Below are positions 1 to 8,875 of a stretch of 64,000 nucleotides of DNA, in pieces. Both the position numbers and the translations under genes were made by a program. Each line of letters starts with the position of its first letter. Position 1 is the first letter of the stretch. Source of the stretch: an uncultured Granulosicoccaceae bacterium (lineage in GTDB: Bacteria; Pseudomonadota; Gammaproteobacteria; Granulosicoccales; Granulosicoccaceae); assembly GCA_937922945.1 (NCBI GenBank), contig CAKZUP010000062.1, positions 1 to 64,000 of the forward strand. The letters run 5' to 3'. Below the pieces are notes generated by a model. The model was not told the DNA's origin and ran no database searches. It saw only the letters and a list, made by a program, of their open reading frames with translations.

Positions 1-422
1 GATTCAGAGAGCGTGCGTAAGCTTGACAGCAATTCTTCGATGCTTGCGGGGTCCATGTTTGTTTCCAGCATGCGAATAGTCGTGTCGACCTGCTCACGCG
101 TTACCACCGATTTTCGATTATCCGCACTGAGGGTACCGAAATCCTCTTCCTTTATACGCTGCTTAACCATGTGCACAAACGCCTCGAACTCGGCAGCATC
201 CGGCAGATCGACGAACAACTTGATCAATGCCTCGCGATTGACTTCACTCAGGAAATGCATCATTGCGCCATCAACGACTGGCTCAGGCGACAACACCGAC
301 AGCACAACGGATAGTTCTTCGTCGCCAAATGGACTAAAGATGCGGTACTCAATGGCATCGCCTACAAGTTCGAATTCACGAGTGCCGAGCTCGGGGTGTT
401 TCTGAACAATCTTTGTGGTCAT
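1..422 (-). CDS. hypothetical protein, partial (continues beyond window start)
   Basis: Reverse-strand reading from ATG at 422 is open to the window edge: MTTKIVQKHPELGTREFELVGDAIEYRIFSPFGDEELSVVLSV...; the listed + strand ORF 13..405 is antisense to it. Confidence 0.65.
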   Translation of the reverse strand, partial: MTTKIVQKHPELGTREFELVGDAIEYRIFSPFGDEELSVVLSVLSPEPVVDGAMMHFLSEVNREALIKLFVDLPDAAEFEAFVHMVKQRIKEEDFGTLSADNRKSVVTREQVDTTIRMLETNMDPASIEELLSSLRTLSE

Positions 423-471
423 ATTTTTAAAAATACCTTATCTGTACTAAAGCCATTCCAACACCACTCCC

Positions 472-2106
472 CTATGCTTGCTCGCGCAACTCTACCCGGC
501 GGATTTTACCCGAAATGGTTTTCGGCAAACTTTCCCTGTATTCAATTTCTCGCGGATACTTGTAGGGCGCTGTGATCTTTTTAACAAAATCCTGAATCTG
601 AATTGTGAGTTCATCTGATGGCGTAACGCCTTCTTTGAGCACCACAAAGGCTTTAACAATATGACCGCGAATCTCATCCGGTTTACCAATAACAGCCGAC
701 TCAACGATGTCTTCGTGTTCCAGTAACACGCTTTCAACTTCAAATGGACTTATGCGGTAGCCGGCAGAACTAATGATGTCATCAGAGCGCCCAACAAACC
801 AGATATAACCATCGGCATCCCTTGTAGCGGTATCGCCGGTGTAATACCAACCATTTCTAAACGCACTTTTGTTGCGTTGCGTTGGGCTCTCGTAATAACC
901 ACTAAACAAGCCAATGGGTGCTGGATCGGTTAGTTTAACGGCGATATGACCAATTTCATCTTGTGCACAAGAAACGCCATCGTCGTCAATCACATCGACG
1001 TGAAAACCGGGAGCCGGCTTACCCATCGAACCATGGCGCACTTCCAGGCCAGGCCTGTTGGCCACGATGTTAACCGTTTCCGTTTGTCCGTAGCCATCAT
1101 GAATAGTGGTGCCAGTGGCGTGTTCCCAAACACGGATGACTTCCGGATTCAGTGGTTCGCCTGCACTCACGGTATGGCGGATGGTAGAAAGATCGAACGG
1201 CGCGAGATCCATTTGCGCAAACAGTCGGAACACCGTAGGTGGCGCACAAAACGTTGTGACTTGCAGCTTTTTAATCAACTGTAAATGCAGTTCTTTATCG
1301 AAATCTCCGCCGTTGTAAAGCACCATAGTGCTATCGAGTAACCAGGGTGCGAACAACATTCCCCAAGCAGCTTTCGCCCAACCCGTATCAGACAACGTCC
1401 AATGAATATCGGTGTTCTTTTGATCAAGCCAGAATGCACCCGTTGTCAGGTGTGCCAGAGCATAGCCATGATCGCGCGGCACAAGCTTTGGATCGGCTGT
1501 AGTGCCTGATGTGAAATACGCCATTAACAAGTCTTCACTGTTATTGGGTTCACGTGGAAACTCATCGCTGGCAGTGGCCAGAATATCCTCATACTTCAGC
1601 CAGCCATCTTGTGGTGACGTTAAATTATTTACAACGATAAGATGCTGAAGTGTCGGGCACTCGCTACGCACCTCCTCTATTTTGTCGACATGCTCAGGAG
1701 TCACAATAACCGTAGTAGCGCCGGCTTTATTAATCCGATATTTGAGGTCTTTAGCGGTCAGTAAATTAGTACCGGGCATAGACACCACCCCGCATTTTGC
1801 GCAGCCGATAATCACTTCATACCAGGCGGGGATACGTGGCAACACGACCACCGCGAAGTCACCTTGCGCGGTACCGATACCACGCAGCGCGGTAGCTACC
1901 TGATTTGAACGATATTTGAGTTCTGAAAAAGAATGATGGTTTATTCGCTCACCATCTGAACTGACTTCTATGTACGCTGTTTTGTCGTGATTGTCTGCCG
2001 CATAGTCGATGACATCGAAACCAAAGTTAAACGACTCAGGCAATGAAATGGCTGTATTTCCTGGCTTCTGTAATTGAAGCAGCACATCTTTAACAACAGG
2101 ATTCAA
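472..2106 (-). CDS. AMP-dependent acyl-CoA synthetase/ligase (medium-chain acyl-CoA ligase-like)
   Basis: 544 aa; AMP-binding motif YFTSGTTADPKLV, GYGQTE, YYTGDTATRDADGYIWFVGRSDDIISSAGYRI, C-terminal PKTISGKIRR. Confidence 0.92.
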   Translation of the reverse strand: MNPVVKDVLLQLQKPGNTAISLPESFNFGFDVIDYAADNHDKTAYIEVSSDGERINHHSFSELKYRSNQVATALRGIGTAQGDFAVVVLPRIPAWYEVIIGCAKCGVVSMPGTNLLTAKDLKYRINKAGATTVIVTPEHVDKIEEVRSECPTLQHLIVVNNLTSPQDGWLKYEDILATASDEFPREPNNSEDLLMAYFTSGTTADPKLVPRDHGYALAHLTTGAFWLDQKNTDIHWTLSDTGWAKAAWGMLFAPWLLDSTMVLYNGGDFDKELHLQLIKKLQVTTFCAPPTVFRLFAQMDLAPFDLSTIRHTVSAGEPLNPEVIRVWEHATGTTIHDGYGQTETVNIVANRPGLEVRHGSMGKPAPGFHVDVIDDDGVSCAQDEIGHIAVKLTDPAPIGLFSGYYESPTQRNKSAFRNGWYYTGDTATRDADGYIWFVGRSDDIISSAGYRISPFEVESVLLEHEDIVESAVIGKPDEIRGHIVKAFVVLKEGVTPSDELTIQIQDFVKKITAPYKYPREIEYRESLPKTISGKIRRVELREQA

Positions 2107-2158
2107 CGGTTAGTCCTCACGGTTAGAATATTGGATGGTGTCTTATGGCATTGGTATG

Positions 2159-2941
2159 CTAACTCATCCATTGGCCACCATCCACGTTGTAGGTTTGCGA
2201 CACAATATACTTGGCATCATCGGTTGCCAGAAATACCGCCATACCGGTAAGGTCTTCGGCAACGCCCATGCGTCCGAATGGAACACCCTCACCCACTTCT
2301 TTCTTCTTTTGCCCTGGTGCTTTATTTTCATATTGAGCAAATAAAGCATCAACACCATCCCAATGCTCGCCGCCTACCACTCCTGGAGATATAGCGTTGA
2401 CGTTAATGCCATATTTAATGAGATCCATGCCTGCGGATTGTGTTAGCGAGATAATGGCCGCTTTCGTCGCGCAATAAACAGCTACCAGTCCTTCACCACG
2501 ACGCCCTGCCTGACTGGCCATGTTGATTATTTTACCCCCTTGTCCGCGCTCAATCATATGTTTGGCAACGGCCTGTAAGGTAAACAAGGAACCGGCAAAG
2601 TTGACCGCGAAAACCTGGTCGTAGTCTTCACGCTTTATCTCTGCTATGGGAGCTGCTGTGAATAGCGCAGCATTGTTGATAAGTATATCTATCGCCCCGA
2701 GTTTCTCGATGGTTTCAGCTACCGCAGCGTCAATGCTGTCTTGTTTGGTAACATCCAAATGCACCGCAATGGCATTCTCACCAATACTTTTCGCTGTTGC
2801 ACGCGCTGCATCCAGATTAATATCGGCTATGCAAACTCTGGCACCTTCCAACACATAGGCCTTTGCAAACGCCGTTCCTATGCCACGCGCAGAGCCTGTA
2901 ATAAGTGCTGTTTTGCCCGATAGTCTTCCAGCGTTATGCAT
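2159..2941 (-). CDS. SDR-family oxidoreductase (L-iditol/sorbitol 2-dehydrogenase-like)
   Basis: TGSARGIG Rossmann motif, NNAA, YCATK catalytic motif, C-terminal NVDGGQWMS. Confidence 0.88.
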   Translation of the reverse strand: MHNAGRLSGKTALITGSARGIGTAFAKAYVLEGARVCIADINLDAARATAKSIGENAIAVHLDVTKQDSIDAAVAETIEKLGAIDILINNAALFTAAPIAEIKREDYDQVFAVNFAGSLFTLQAVAKHMIERGQGGKIINMASQAGRRGEGLVAVYCATKAAIISLTQSAGMDLIKYGINVNAISPGVVGGEHWDGVDALFAQYENKAPGQKKKEVGEGVPFGRMGVAEDLTGMAVFLATDDAKYIVSQTYNVDGGQWMS

Positions 2942-3268
2942 GTTCTAACCACTCCAATTTCATTGATTTAATTTTAAGTTTCAGGTTCTCAAGGTGCATC
3001 GCCGCGACACACACGTCGAACGTTCTCCAAAGTACAAGCGCAACCTCATCGCCACAGGGTCACGGGGTCACGAGCTGCACACCGCTACCCAGCGTGAAAT
3101 AGCGTCGCTAGCTGAGTCATAGCAGATTACTGTTGCCAACTTTACCAAAATGTATGATCCAAGTAGACCAACGGCAAGGCTGATCGAAGACACTCTACAG
3201 CAACAGGGGGCGATTATACGCATTGATCTTACAGCCCTTTCTATAGTCCGTTAATAAAGGGAATCACT

Positions 3269-4306
3269 ATGAGAGTTGCGATCAGTCTGTTTATATTCTT
3301 GCTCACCGGCTCGGCAAATGCTGCCGGTTTCGACGCCGATTTTGCCGATCTTTACGAAAAGCACTCACGATCAGTTGTAACTGTCTATACGAGAAGCATA
3401 TCTCTACAGGGGAACAAGCCCCACCAAACTCAAGGAGTTGGATCTGGTGTACTTATTGAGGAAGATCAAATTCTCACCGCGGCCCATGTTGTGGATGGCG
3501 CACATACTATTGAAGTCCTGTTTACCGATGGTGTAAGAATCAACGCCGATGTAGTGACGTCATTAGACTCCAGCGATATTGCATTATTAAAACTTCGTCG
3601 CGGCCACCCTGACCCAACTGTAGCCGTATTGGCAGACTCCGACCAAACTCGCATCGGCAGCGAAGTCTTCATTATCGGTTCACCATTTGGCATTTCTCAA
3701 ACCCTGAGTGTTGGTCATCTATCCGGGCGAATGGATCGCGGCGTTCTTCGTGACGGCACACCAATAGAGTTTCTGCAAACCGATACCGCTATCAACACGG
3801 GAAATTCCGGTGGCCCCATGTTCAACACCAAAGGTGAAGTGATCGGTATCGTTAGTTTTATACTGACAAAAAGTGGTGGTTTTGATGGAATTGGATTTGC
3901 AACCTCCAGCAACACGGCAAAAGAAGCACTGCTTACCAGCTCCGGCGTACTGGCCGGCTTCGAAGGTATTATGCTCAACGAGCGGATGGCGAGCGCGCTG
4001 AACTTCCCGGGACCGGGTTTGCTGGTACAAAGGGTTGTTGACGATTCTTCGATTGGTCGTGCCGGCCTGAAAGCTGGCAACATTCCTGCCCAAATTGCCG
4101 GACAATCTATGTTGTTGGGCGGCGACCTGATACTGGAGATAAACGGACTTGTTTGCAGAACACCACACGACTTCCAACTCGTCAAAGCATCCACATTGGC
4201 ACTTGAAGAAGAAGAGTCTTACGCGATCACCGTATACAGAAATGGCGAAGTGATGAATCTAATCACGGGTAATGCAGCGAATCTTGCCTTCACTGCCATA
4301 CGCTAA
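3269..4306 (+). CDS. secreted trypsin-like serine protease with PDZ domain (HtrA/DegP-like)
   Basis: Signal peptide; TAAHVVDG (His), SSDIALLKL (Asp), NTGNSGGPMFN (Ser); C-terminal PDZ-like region. Confidence 0.9.
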   Translation: MRVAISLFIFLLTGSANAAGFDADFADLYEKHSRSVVTVYTRSISLQGNKPHQTQGVGSGVLIEEDQILTAAHVVDGAHTIEVLFTDGVRINADVVTSLDSSDIALLKLRRGHPDPTVAVLADSDQTRIGSEVFIIGSPFGISQTLSVGHLSGRMDRGVLRDGTPIEFLQTDTAINTGNSGGPMFNTKGEVIGIVSFILTKSGGFDGIGFATSSNTAKEALLTSSGVLAGFEGIMLNERMASALNFPGPGLLVQRVVDDSSIGRAGLKAGNIPAQIAGQSMLLGGDLILEINGLVCRTPHDFQLVKASTLALEEEESYAITVYRNGEVMNLITGNAANLAFTAIR

Positions 4307-4350
4307 AACGTGCACTAATCATTCTATTTGATTGACAAAAAAACGCTATG

Positions 4351-4370
4351 GCTAATGATTCGCCATTAGC
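4351..4370. terminator. hairpin, possible terminator downstream of HtrA-like gene
   Basis: GCTAATG-attcgc-CATTAGC inverted repeat 45 nt after the stop codon. Confidence 0.45.
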
Positions 4371-4434
4371 TGGATCAGAATAAAACCTGGCGACACTGAT
4401 CCACCTCCTGCCTCAACCGAGTCATCTTTCTTGA

Positions 4435-4626
4435 CTGATCGGTCAGTTAGTGTTATCGCTGTATGCCTGTGTTGTGATCTTACTCGCCATGATCCTCAGC
4501 AGCCTCTCGATTGAGTTGATAATGGAACCGCTGTTGCGGTCCAATATTGTGCCGATGGGAGTCGATCTGGACTGTTTTCAGATTATAACGGTGATTGCTG
4601 CGAAGATCGGCTTAGACGCACCATGA
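4435..4626 (+). pseudogene. remnant of TRAP transporter large permease (DctM-like) C-terminal region
   Basis: Open frame LIGQLVLSLYACVVILLAMILSSLSIELIMEPLLRSNIVPMGVDLDCFQIITVIAAKIGLDAP* resembles the DctM segment '...PI..P.....G.DP.WFGI......EIGLI.PP'; no start codon or upstream remainder. Confidence 0.5.
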
Positions 4627-4636
4627 GAAGAAACTA

Positions 4637-4822
4637 ATGGCACGCAACTTTATCGATTTATCCGTCGCACTCGAATCCGATATACAGTCTGATCCAGACA
4701 TTATGCTGCCGGAAATTGAGTACTTCTCGCACAAAGATACAGCCGATCAAATGGCCGGTTTTTTCCCGGGCCTATCGGTGGACGACTTACCTAACGGCGA
4801 AGGCTGGGCGCGCGAAAAATAA
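4637..4822 (+). pseudogene. truncated cyclase-family protein (kynurenine-formamidase-like, N-terminal fragment)
   Basis: MARNFIDLSVALESDIQSDPDIMLPEIEYFSHKDTADQMAGFFPGLSVDDLPNGEGWAREK* matches the N-terminus typical of cyclase-family proteins, then stops before any catalytic motif. Confidence 0.65.
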
Positions 4823-4888
4823 ACTACAGCATCAGCAGGCTTTGTGCGTGCGGTCGCGATTAATGAAGACTAACAAAGGACACTAACC

Positions 4889-5818
4889 ATGAACAAAACC
4901 ATCATTAGTTGTGCGATTACCGGTGCAATCCACACGCCGACCATGTCCGATGCGCTACCCATTAACCCTGAACAAATAGCCGAACAAGCCATTGCAGCCG
5001 CACACGCAGGCGCGACAATTCTACATTTGCACGCGCGGAACCCAGACAACGGTGCACCATCGGTTGACCCCGCGCATTTCGAACATTTTTTAACAATGAT
5101 AAAAGCCGAAACCGATGCCATCATCAATATCTCAACCGGCGGTAGCATCATGATGAGTATTGACGAACGCTTAGGACCCGCCGATACATTCTCTCCAGAA
5201 ATGTGCTCAATGAACATGGGTTCAATCAATTTTTCATTTCATCCGTTGGCTGATCGTTATGAAAAATTTAAGTTCGACTGGGAAGAAAAGTATATTCGAT
5301 CGACCGAAGGCGCCATATTCCGCAACACGTTTGCTGATATCAAGCTGGTTGCAGAAACCATGGGCGGCGATAAACACAGGGTTAAGTTTGAACACGAATG
5401 CTACGACGTTGGCCATTTATATAACTTGGCGTTTTGCATCAAACAAGGCATGTTCAAGCAGCCCATATTCCTGCAATTCGTTATGGGAGTATTGGGCGGT
5501 ATCGCTGCAGAACTCGATAACCTAGAGTTTATGAAACAAACCGCTGACAAACTATTCGGCGATGACTATCAATGGTCTGTCATCGGCGCTGGTAGCGCAC
5601 AAATGAAACTGGCCGCTGCATCTGCAGCTATGGGTGGTCATGTACGTGTGGGCCTAGAGGATTCGCTGTACATCGAGCGCGGCAAACTGGCTGATTCCAA
5701 TGCACAACAGGTAGAAAAAGTGAAAGAAATTCTGGAAGCTCAGGGCAACGTAGTCGCCACACCAAATGAAGCCCGCGCTATGCTGGGCCTTAAAGGGGCT
5801 AAGCAGGTTAACTTTTAG
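4889..5818 (+). CDS. 3-keto-5-aminohexanoate cleavage enzyme family protein (BKACE, DUF849)
   Basis: CAITGAIHTPTMSDALPINPEQIAEQAIAAAHAGATILHLHARNPDNG; GGHVRVGLEDSLY near C-terminus. Confidence 0.93.
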   Translation: MNKTIISCAITGAIHTPTMSDALPINPEQIAEQAIAAAHAGATILHLHARNPDNGAPSVDPAHFEHFLTMIKAETDAIINISTGGSIMMSIDERLGPADTFSPEMCSMNMGSINFSFHPLADRYEKFKFDWEEKYIRSTEGAIFRNTFADIKLVAETMGGDKHRVKFEHECYDVGHLYNLAFCIKQGMFKQPIFLQFVMGVLGGIAAELDNLEFMKQTADKLFGDDYQWSVIGAGSAQMKLAAASAAMGGHVRVGLEDSLYIERGKLADSNAQQVEKVKEILEAQGNVVATPNEARAMLGLKGAKQVNF

Positions 5819-5851
5819 CCAACAGCTCTTACCTACATATAATAAACGCAC

Positions 5852-6880
5852 ATGCATAGCTCAAAAACAATTCATGTTATTTCCTGTCATGCGGAAGGAG
5901 AAGTCGGCGATGTTATTGTCGGAGGTGTCACTCCACCACCCGGGGCAACACTATGGGAACAGCGCAACCACATTGCTCAAGACCAAACGCTGCGTAATTT
6001 TGTATTAAACGAACCCCGTGGTGGCGTGTTTCGACACGTTAACCTTCTGGTACCGCCAAAGCACCCGGAGGCCGATGCCGCCTTTATCATTATGGAGCCC
6101 GAAGATACCCCACCAATGTCTGGCTCAAACTCTATTTGTGTATCAACAGTGTTGCTAGACAGTGGAATCATTCCAATGCAAGAGCCAGTAACCGAGATGA
6201 CTTTAGAAGCCCCTGGCGGTCTGGTGCGTGTCCACGCAGATTGTAAAAACGGTAAAGCAGTACGCATCGTGGTTGAAAACGTGCCGAGCTTTGCCGATCG
6301 GCTTGATGCTAAAATTGATATTGAAGGCATGGGTACATTAACCGTTGACACAGCGTATGGCGGAGACAGCTTCGTGATTGTCGATGCAGCTTCACTCGGT
6401 TTGAATATCACTGAAGACGAGGCCCACGATATAGCCCGTCTTGGCATTAAGCTAACAAATGCCGCCAACGAGCAGCTTGGATTTGAACACCCTGAAATTC
6501 CCGACTGGCAACATATATCGTTTTGCCTTTTCGCCGGCGCATTGAATCAAACCGCTGATGGATTCGAAGCGCGCTCGGCGGTTGCCATCCAACCGGGTAA
6601 GGTCGATCGATCGCCAACAGGCACAGCCGTTTCAGCACGCATGGCTGTTCTTTGCGCTCGCCAACAAATGAACGTTGGCCAAAAGCTACGTGCAACGTCG
6701 ATAATAGAGTCTGTGTTTGAAGGACAGATTATTCGCGCAACGCAGGTTGGCGATAAACCGGCAATTGTGCCCAGCATTTCTGGCCGCGGATGGATAACTG
6801 GAACCCATCAACATATGCTAGACCCAACCGACCCCTGGCCTGAAGGTTATCGGTTGAGTGACACCTGGGGTGTACAGTAA
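5852..6880 (+). CDS. proline racemase-family protein (possible trans-3-hydroxyproline dehydratase-like)
   Basis: Family motifs [43 protein letters not shown]. Confidence 0.9.
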   Translation: MHSSKTIHVISCHAEGEVGDVIVGGVTPPPGATLWEQRNHIAQDQTLRNFVLNEPRGGVFRHVNLLVPPKHPEADAAFIIMEPEDTPPMSGSNSICVSTVLLDSGIIPMQEPVTEMTLEAPGGLVRVHADCKNGKAVRIVVENVPSFADRLDAKIDIEGMGTLTVDTAYGGDSFVIVDAASLGLNITEDEAHDIARLGIKLTNAANEQLGFEHPEIPDWQHISFCLFAGALNQTADGFEARSAVAIQPGKVDRSPTGTAVSARMAVLCARQQMNVGQKLRATSIIESVFEGQIIRATQVGDKPAIVPSISGRGWITGTHQHMLDPTDPWPEGYRLSDTWGVQ

Positions 6881-6894
6881 ATGTGTTTGATGGA

Positions 6895-7350
6895 CTAAGC
6901 CGCAGCGCAACTTTTGCAAAGGCAATTAAGCTCTATCTGCTCACTAACCAGGTGGAAATTCGCCTGTTCTACCTGACGTTTAATAGAACCCAGAGTTGAT
7001 CGACTGATACTGAACTCTTTAACACTCTGGCAATCGGTACAAATAAGAAACTGCGGAACCTCGTGTTGGTGATCGCAGGTGATATGCCCACACGCAACAT
7101 ACCGATTGGCCAAATTGAGTTTGTGTACCAGCTGCTCCTGTTCCAGAAATTCAAGAATGCGATACACAGACATGGCGGCGAAGTTCTCATCGTACGTTTC
7201 GTTGCAATAGTCCACCAGCTCGTAAGCCGATAGCGCACGATCTGACTGCAGCAAACCACTTAACACTTTTTTGCGCTTATCGGTAAGCCGGCTTCCGTTA
7301 ATCTGACATTGCTGTTCAGCATGACTGAGTATGCGCTGCAGTTTAGACAT
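6895..7350 (-). CDS. zur: Fur-family transcriptional regulator, Zur-like
   Basis: Fur-type wHTH (LTDKRKKVLSGLL...MSVYRILEFLE), C-x2-C pairs (CTDC, CKSC), CGHITCDHQHE; palindromes resembling Zur boxes nearby. Confidence 0.8.
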   Translation of the reverse strand: MSKLQRILSHAEQQCQINGSRLTDKRKKVLSGLLQSDRALSAYELVDYCNETYDENFAAMSVYRILEFLEQEQLVHKLNLANRYVACGHITCDHQHEVPQFLICTDCQSVKEFSISRSTLGSIKRQVEQANFHLVSEQIELNCLCKSCAAA

Positions 7351-7378
7351 TATAATTACCTTAAAATTGGCGTTGCTC

Positions 7379-7404
7379 TGTTATGTTACATCACAACATA
7401 ATCA
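7379..7404. promoter_or_regulatory. Zur-box-like palindrome upstream of zur
   Basis: TGTTATGTTACATCACAACATAATCA; arms TTATGTT/AACATAA. Confidence 0.6.
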
Positions 7405-7457
7405 ACACCCAAGCCGAACAGCACATTTGTCGTTATTTGTATCAGCAGCGCCCTCCG

Positions 7458-7871
7458 CTAATGCGCTGCCGTGCAATCACAGTCATCACGATCGCTTTTC
7501 GAGCACAGTCTGAAATTCCAGATGTGCGCACACGCGATAACCGTCGCAGCCACAAGCGTCGCGATCTTCTCACCGGTTTCGCCTACCCAATCGTGCCCAT
7601 ACAGTGCAGCCAAGCCGAGTATTGCTACGCCCAACATACCAAAGGCTAACACACGCCAGGTGCGGTGCTTTCGACACCCCATAAACAAAGTGGCCGTACT
7701 CAGTGGAATCACCACCGCCGATAAAAACAAATGAAAACCCTCGCCTTCAAGAAACATGGCCAAGGCAGTTGGCATAAACACCAGTAACACAGGCGTGGCA
7801 AGGCAATGTATCGCGCACACAGTGGAAAGGCTGATGGACAGCTTGTCGGCTATGGCCAGATTGTTCGACAT
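7458..7871 (-). CDS. MerC domain-containing membrane protein
   Basis: MSNNLAIADKLSISLSTVCAIHCLATPVLLVF (MerC-like CxxHC), four hydrophobic segments; ORF extends to 7901 but ATG at 7871 looks more natural. Confidence 0.75.
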   Translation of the reverse strand: MSNNLAIADKLSISLSTVCAIHCLATPVLLVFMPTALAMFLEGEGFHLFLSAVVIPLSTATLFMGCRKHRTWRVLAFGMLGVAILGLAALYGHDWVGETGEKIATLVAATVIACAHIWNFRLCSKSDRDDCDCTAAH

Positions 7872-7964
7872 AGTTGGTTTTCCTAATAAATTTAATGACA
7901 AAACTGCAGCGTAGTTTTTTAAGCAGACGGTTGAATGAACTCACAAGCAACACGACACAGTTGA

Positions 7965-7989
7965 AATGTTATGTTATATCATAACATTA
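7965..7989. promoter_or_regulatory. Zur-box-like palindrome upstream of merC-like gene
   Basis: AATGTTATGTTATATCATAACATTA, close to perfect palindrome and to the known GTTATAnnATAAC Zur consensus. Confidence 0.75.
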
Positions 7990-8210
7990 TTGAAGTACAC
8001 CGTCATGCTCAAACTTTCTCATCCCAATACTTGTGAATGAGGAGACCCACAATACTTAAGACACATTAATCCAGAACAGCAAGACCGCGCGCGCTGCGAC
8101 CACACGACCCAGCAGTTCACTGGATGTTCTGGTGACCCATAATTTGGATATTCAAAAAATCGAGCCGATCGCCTGTATCATCTGGATTTTCTGTCAAGTT
8201 AGAGCGTGAA

Positions 8211-8537
8211 ATGCAGGAATCACAGGGGTCAAACTATATGAGTATATCCACAGCCAACAACGAACAAATCACCGCTTTCCTAGACAAAAATAGCAGCTGG
8301 TCCAGCATAGAGAATAAATTGCACAAAGAATTCGTTTTCGCTGATTTCGCACAAGCATTTACTTTTATGACAGTAATGGCGAAATACGCAGAAGAGCATA
8401 ACCATCATCCTGAGTGGTTCAACGTGTACAAAACTGTGAGGGTCGATTTAACGACGCATGAAGCGTCCGGGATCACTCAGCGCGATATTGATATGGCCAA
8501 AGAAATGGACTCCGTAGCCTCAGAAATTAGTTCATGA
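8211..8537 (+). CDS. 4a-hydroxytetrahydrobiopterin dehydratase (pterin-4a-carbinolamine dehydratase)
   Basis: FADFAQAFTFMTVMAKYAEEHNHHPEWFNVYKTVRVDLTTHEASGIT: PCD signature; start may be the internal Met at MSISTANNEQ. Confidence 0.92.
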   Translation: MQESQGSNYMSISTANNEQITAFLDKNSSWSSIENKLHKEFVFADFAQAFTFMTVMAKYAEEHNHHPEWFNVYKTVRVDLTTHEASGITQRDIDMAKEMDSVASEISS

Positions 8538-8875
8538 TGTTGTGATACGGCGAAAGCGCCGAGCCAGGACAACTGAGGAAGCTTGGCTATCCACAGGACG
8601 CGCTCATGTGAGATCAATCGCACTTTTTATCAAAAAAAAATATCGTATGAATCTCGTGTTATGCACAATGAGCCATTACTCTCTTTTGAATTCTGATCTG
8701 TTAACCACAAAGGTATTCATACCTATCCTCATTCAGCCTTCGGCCAGCTTAGATCAATACTATGCCTATTGAAGCTGCACATACGGCTTTGTTTTTGCTA
8801 GGATTATGTAGATACTATTAGTTATCACCCAGAAACATTAACAGCCCCACCTTCACGTAAGGGAAACTCGGCGTT

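Noticed and set aside
13-405. 130-aa plus-strand ORF at window start
   Set aside because: The minus strand has a better coding frame continuing to the window edge; plus ORF is Ser/Asn-rich antisense
3715-4194. Two overlapping minus-strand ORFs (159 and 152 aa) opposite the HtrA-like gene
   Set aside because: Antisense to a well-supported protease with an intact catalytic triad; no recognisable motifs
5977-6468. 163-aa minus-strand ORF
   Set aside because: Antisense to the proline-racemase-family gene
8542-8772. 76-aa plus-strand ORF after the PCD gene
   Set aside because: Ser/Leu-rich, no RBS or motif; probably intergenic
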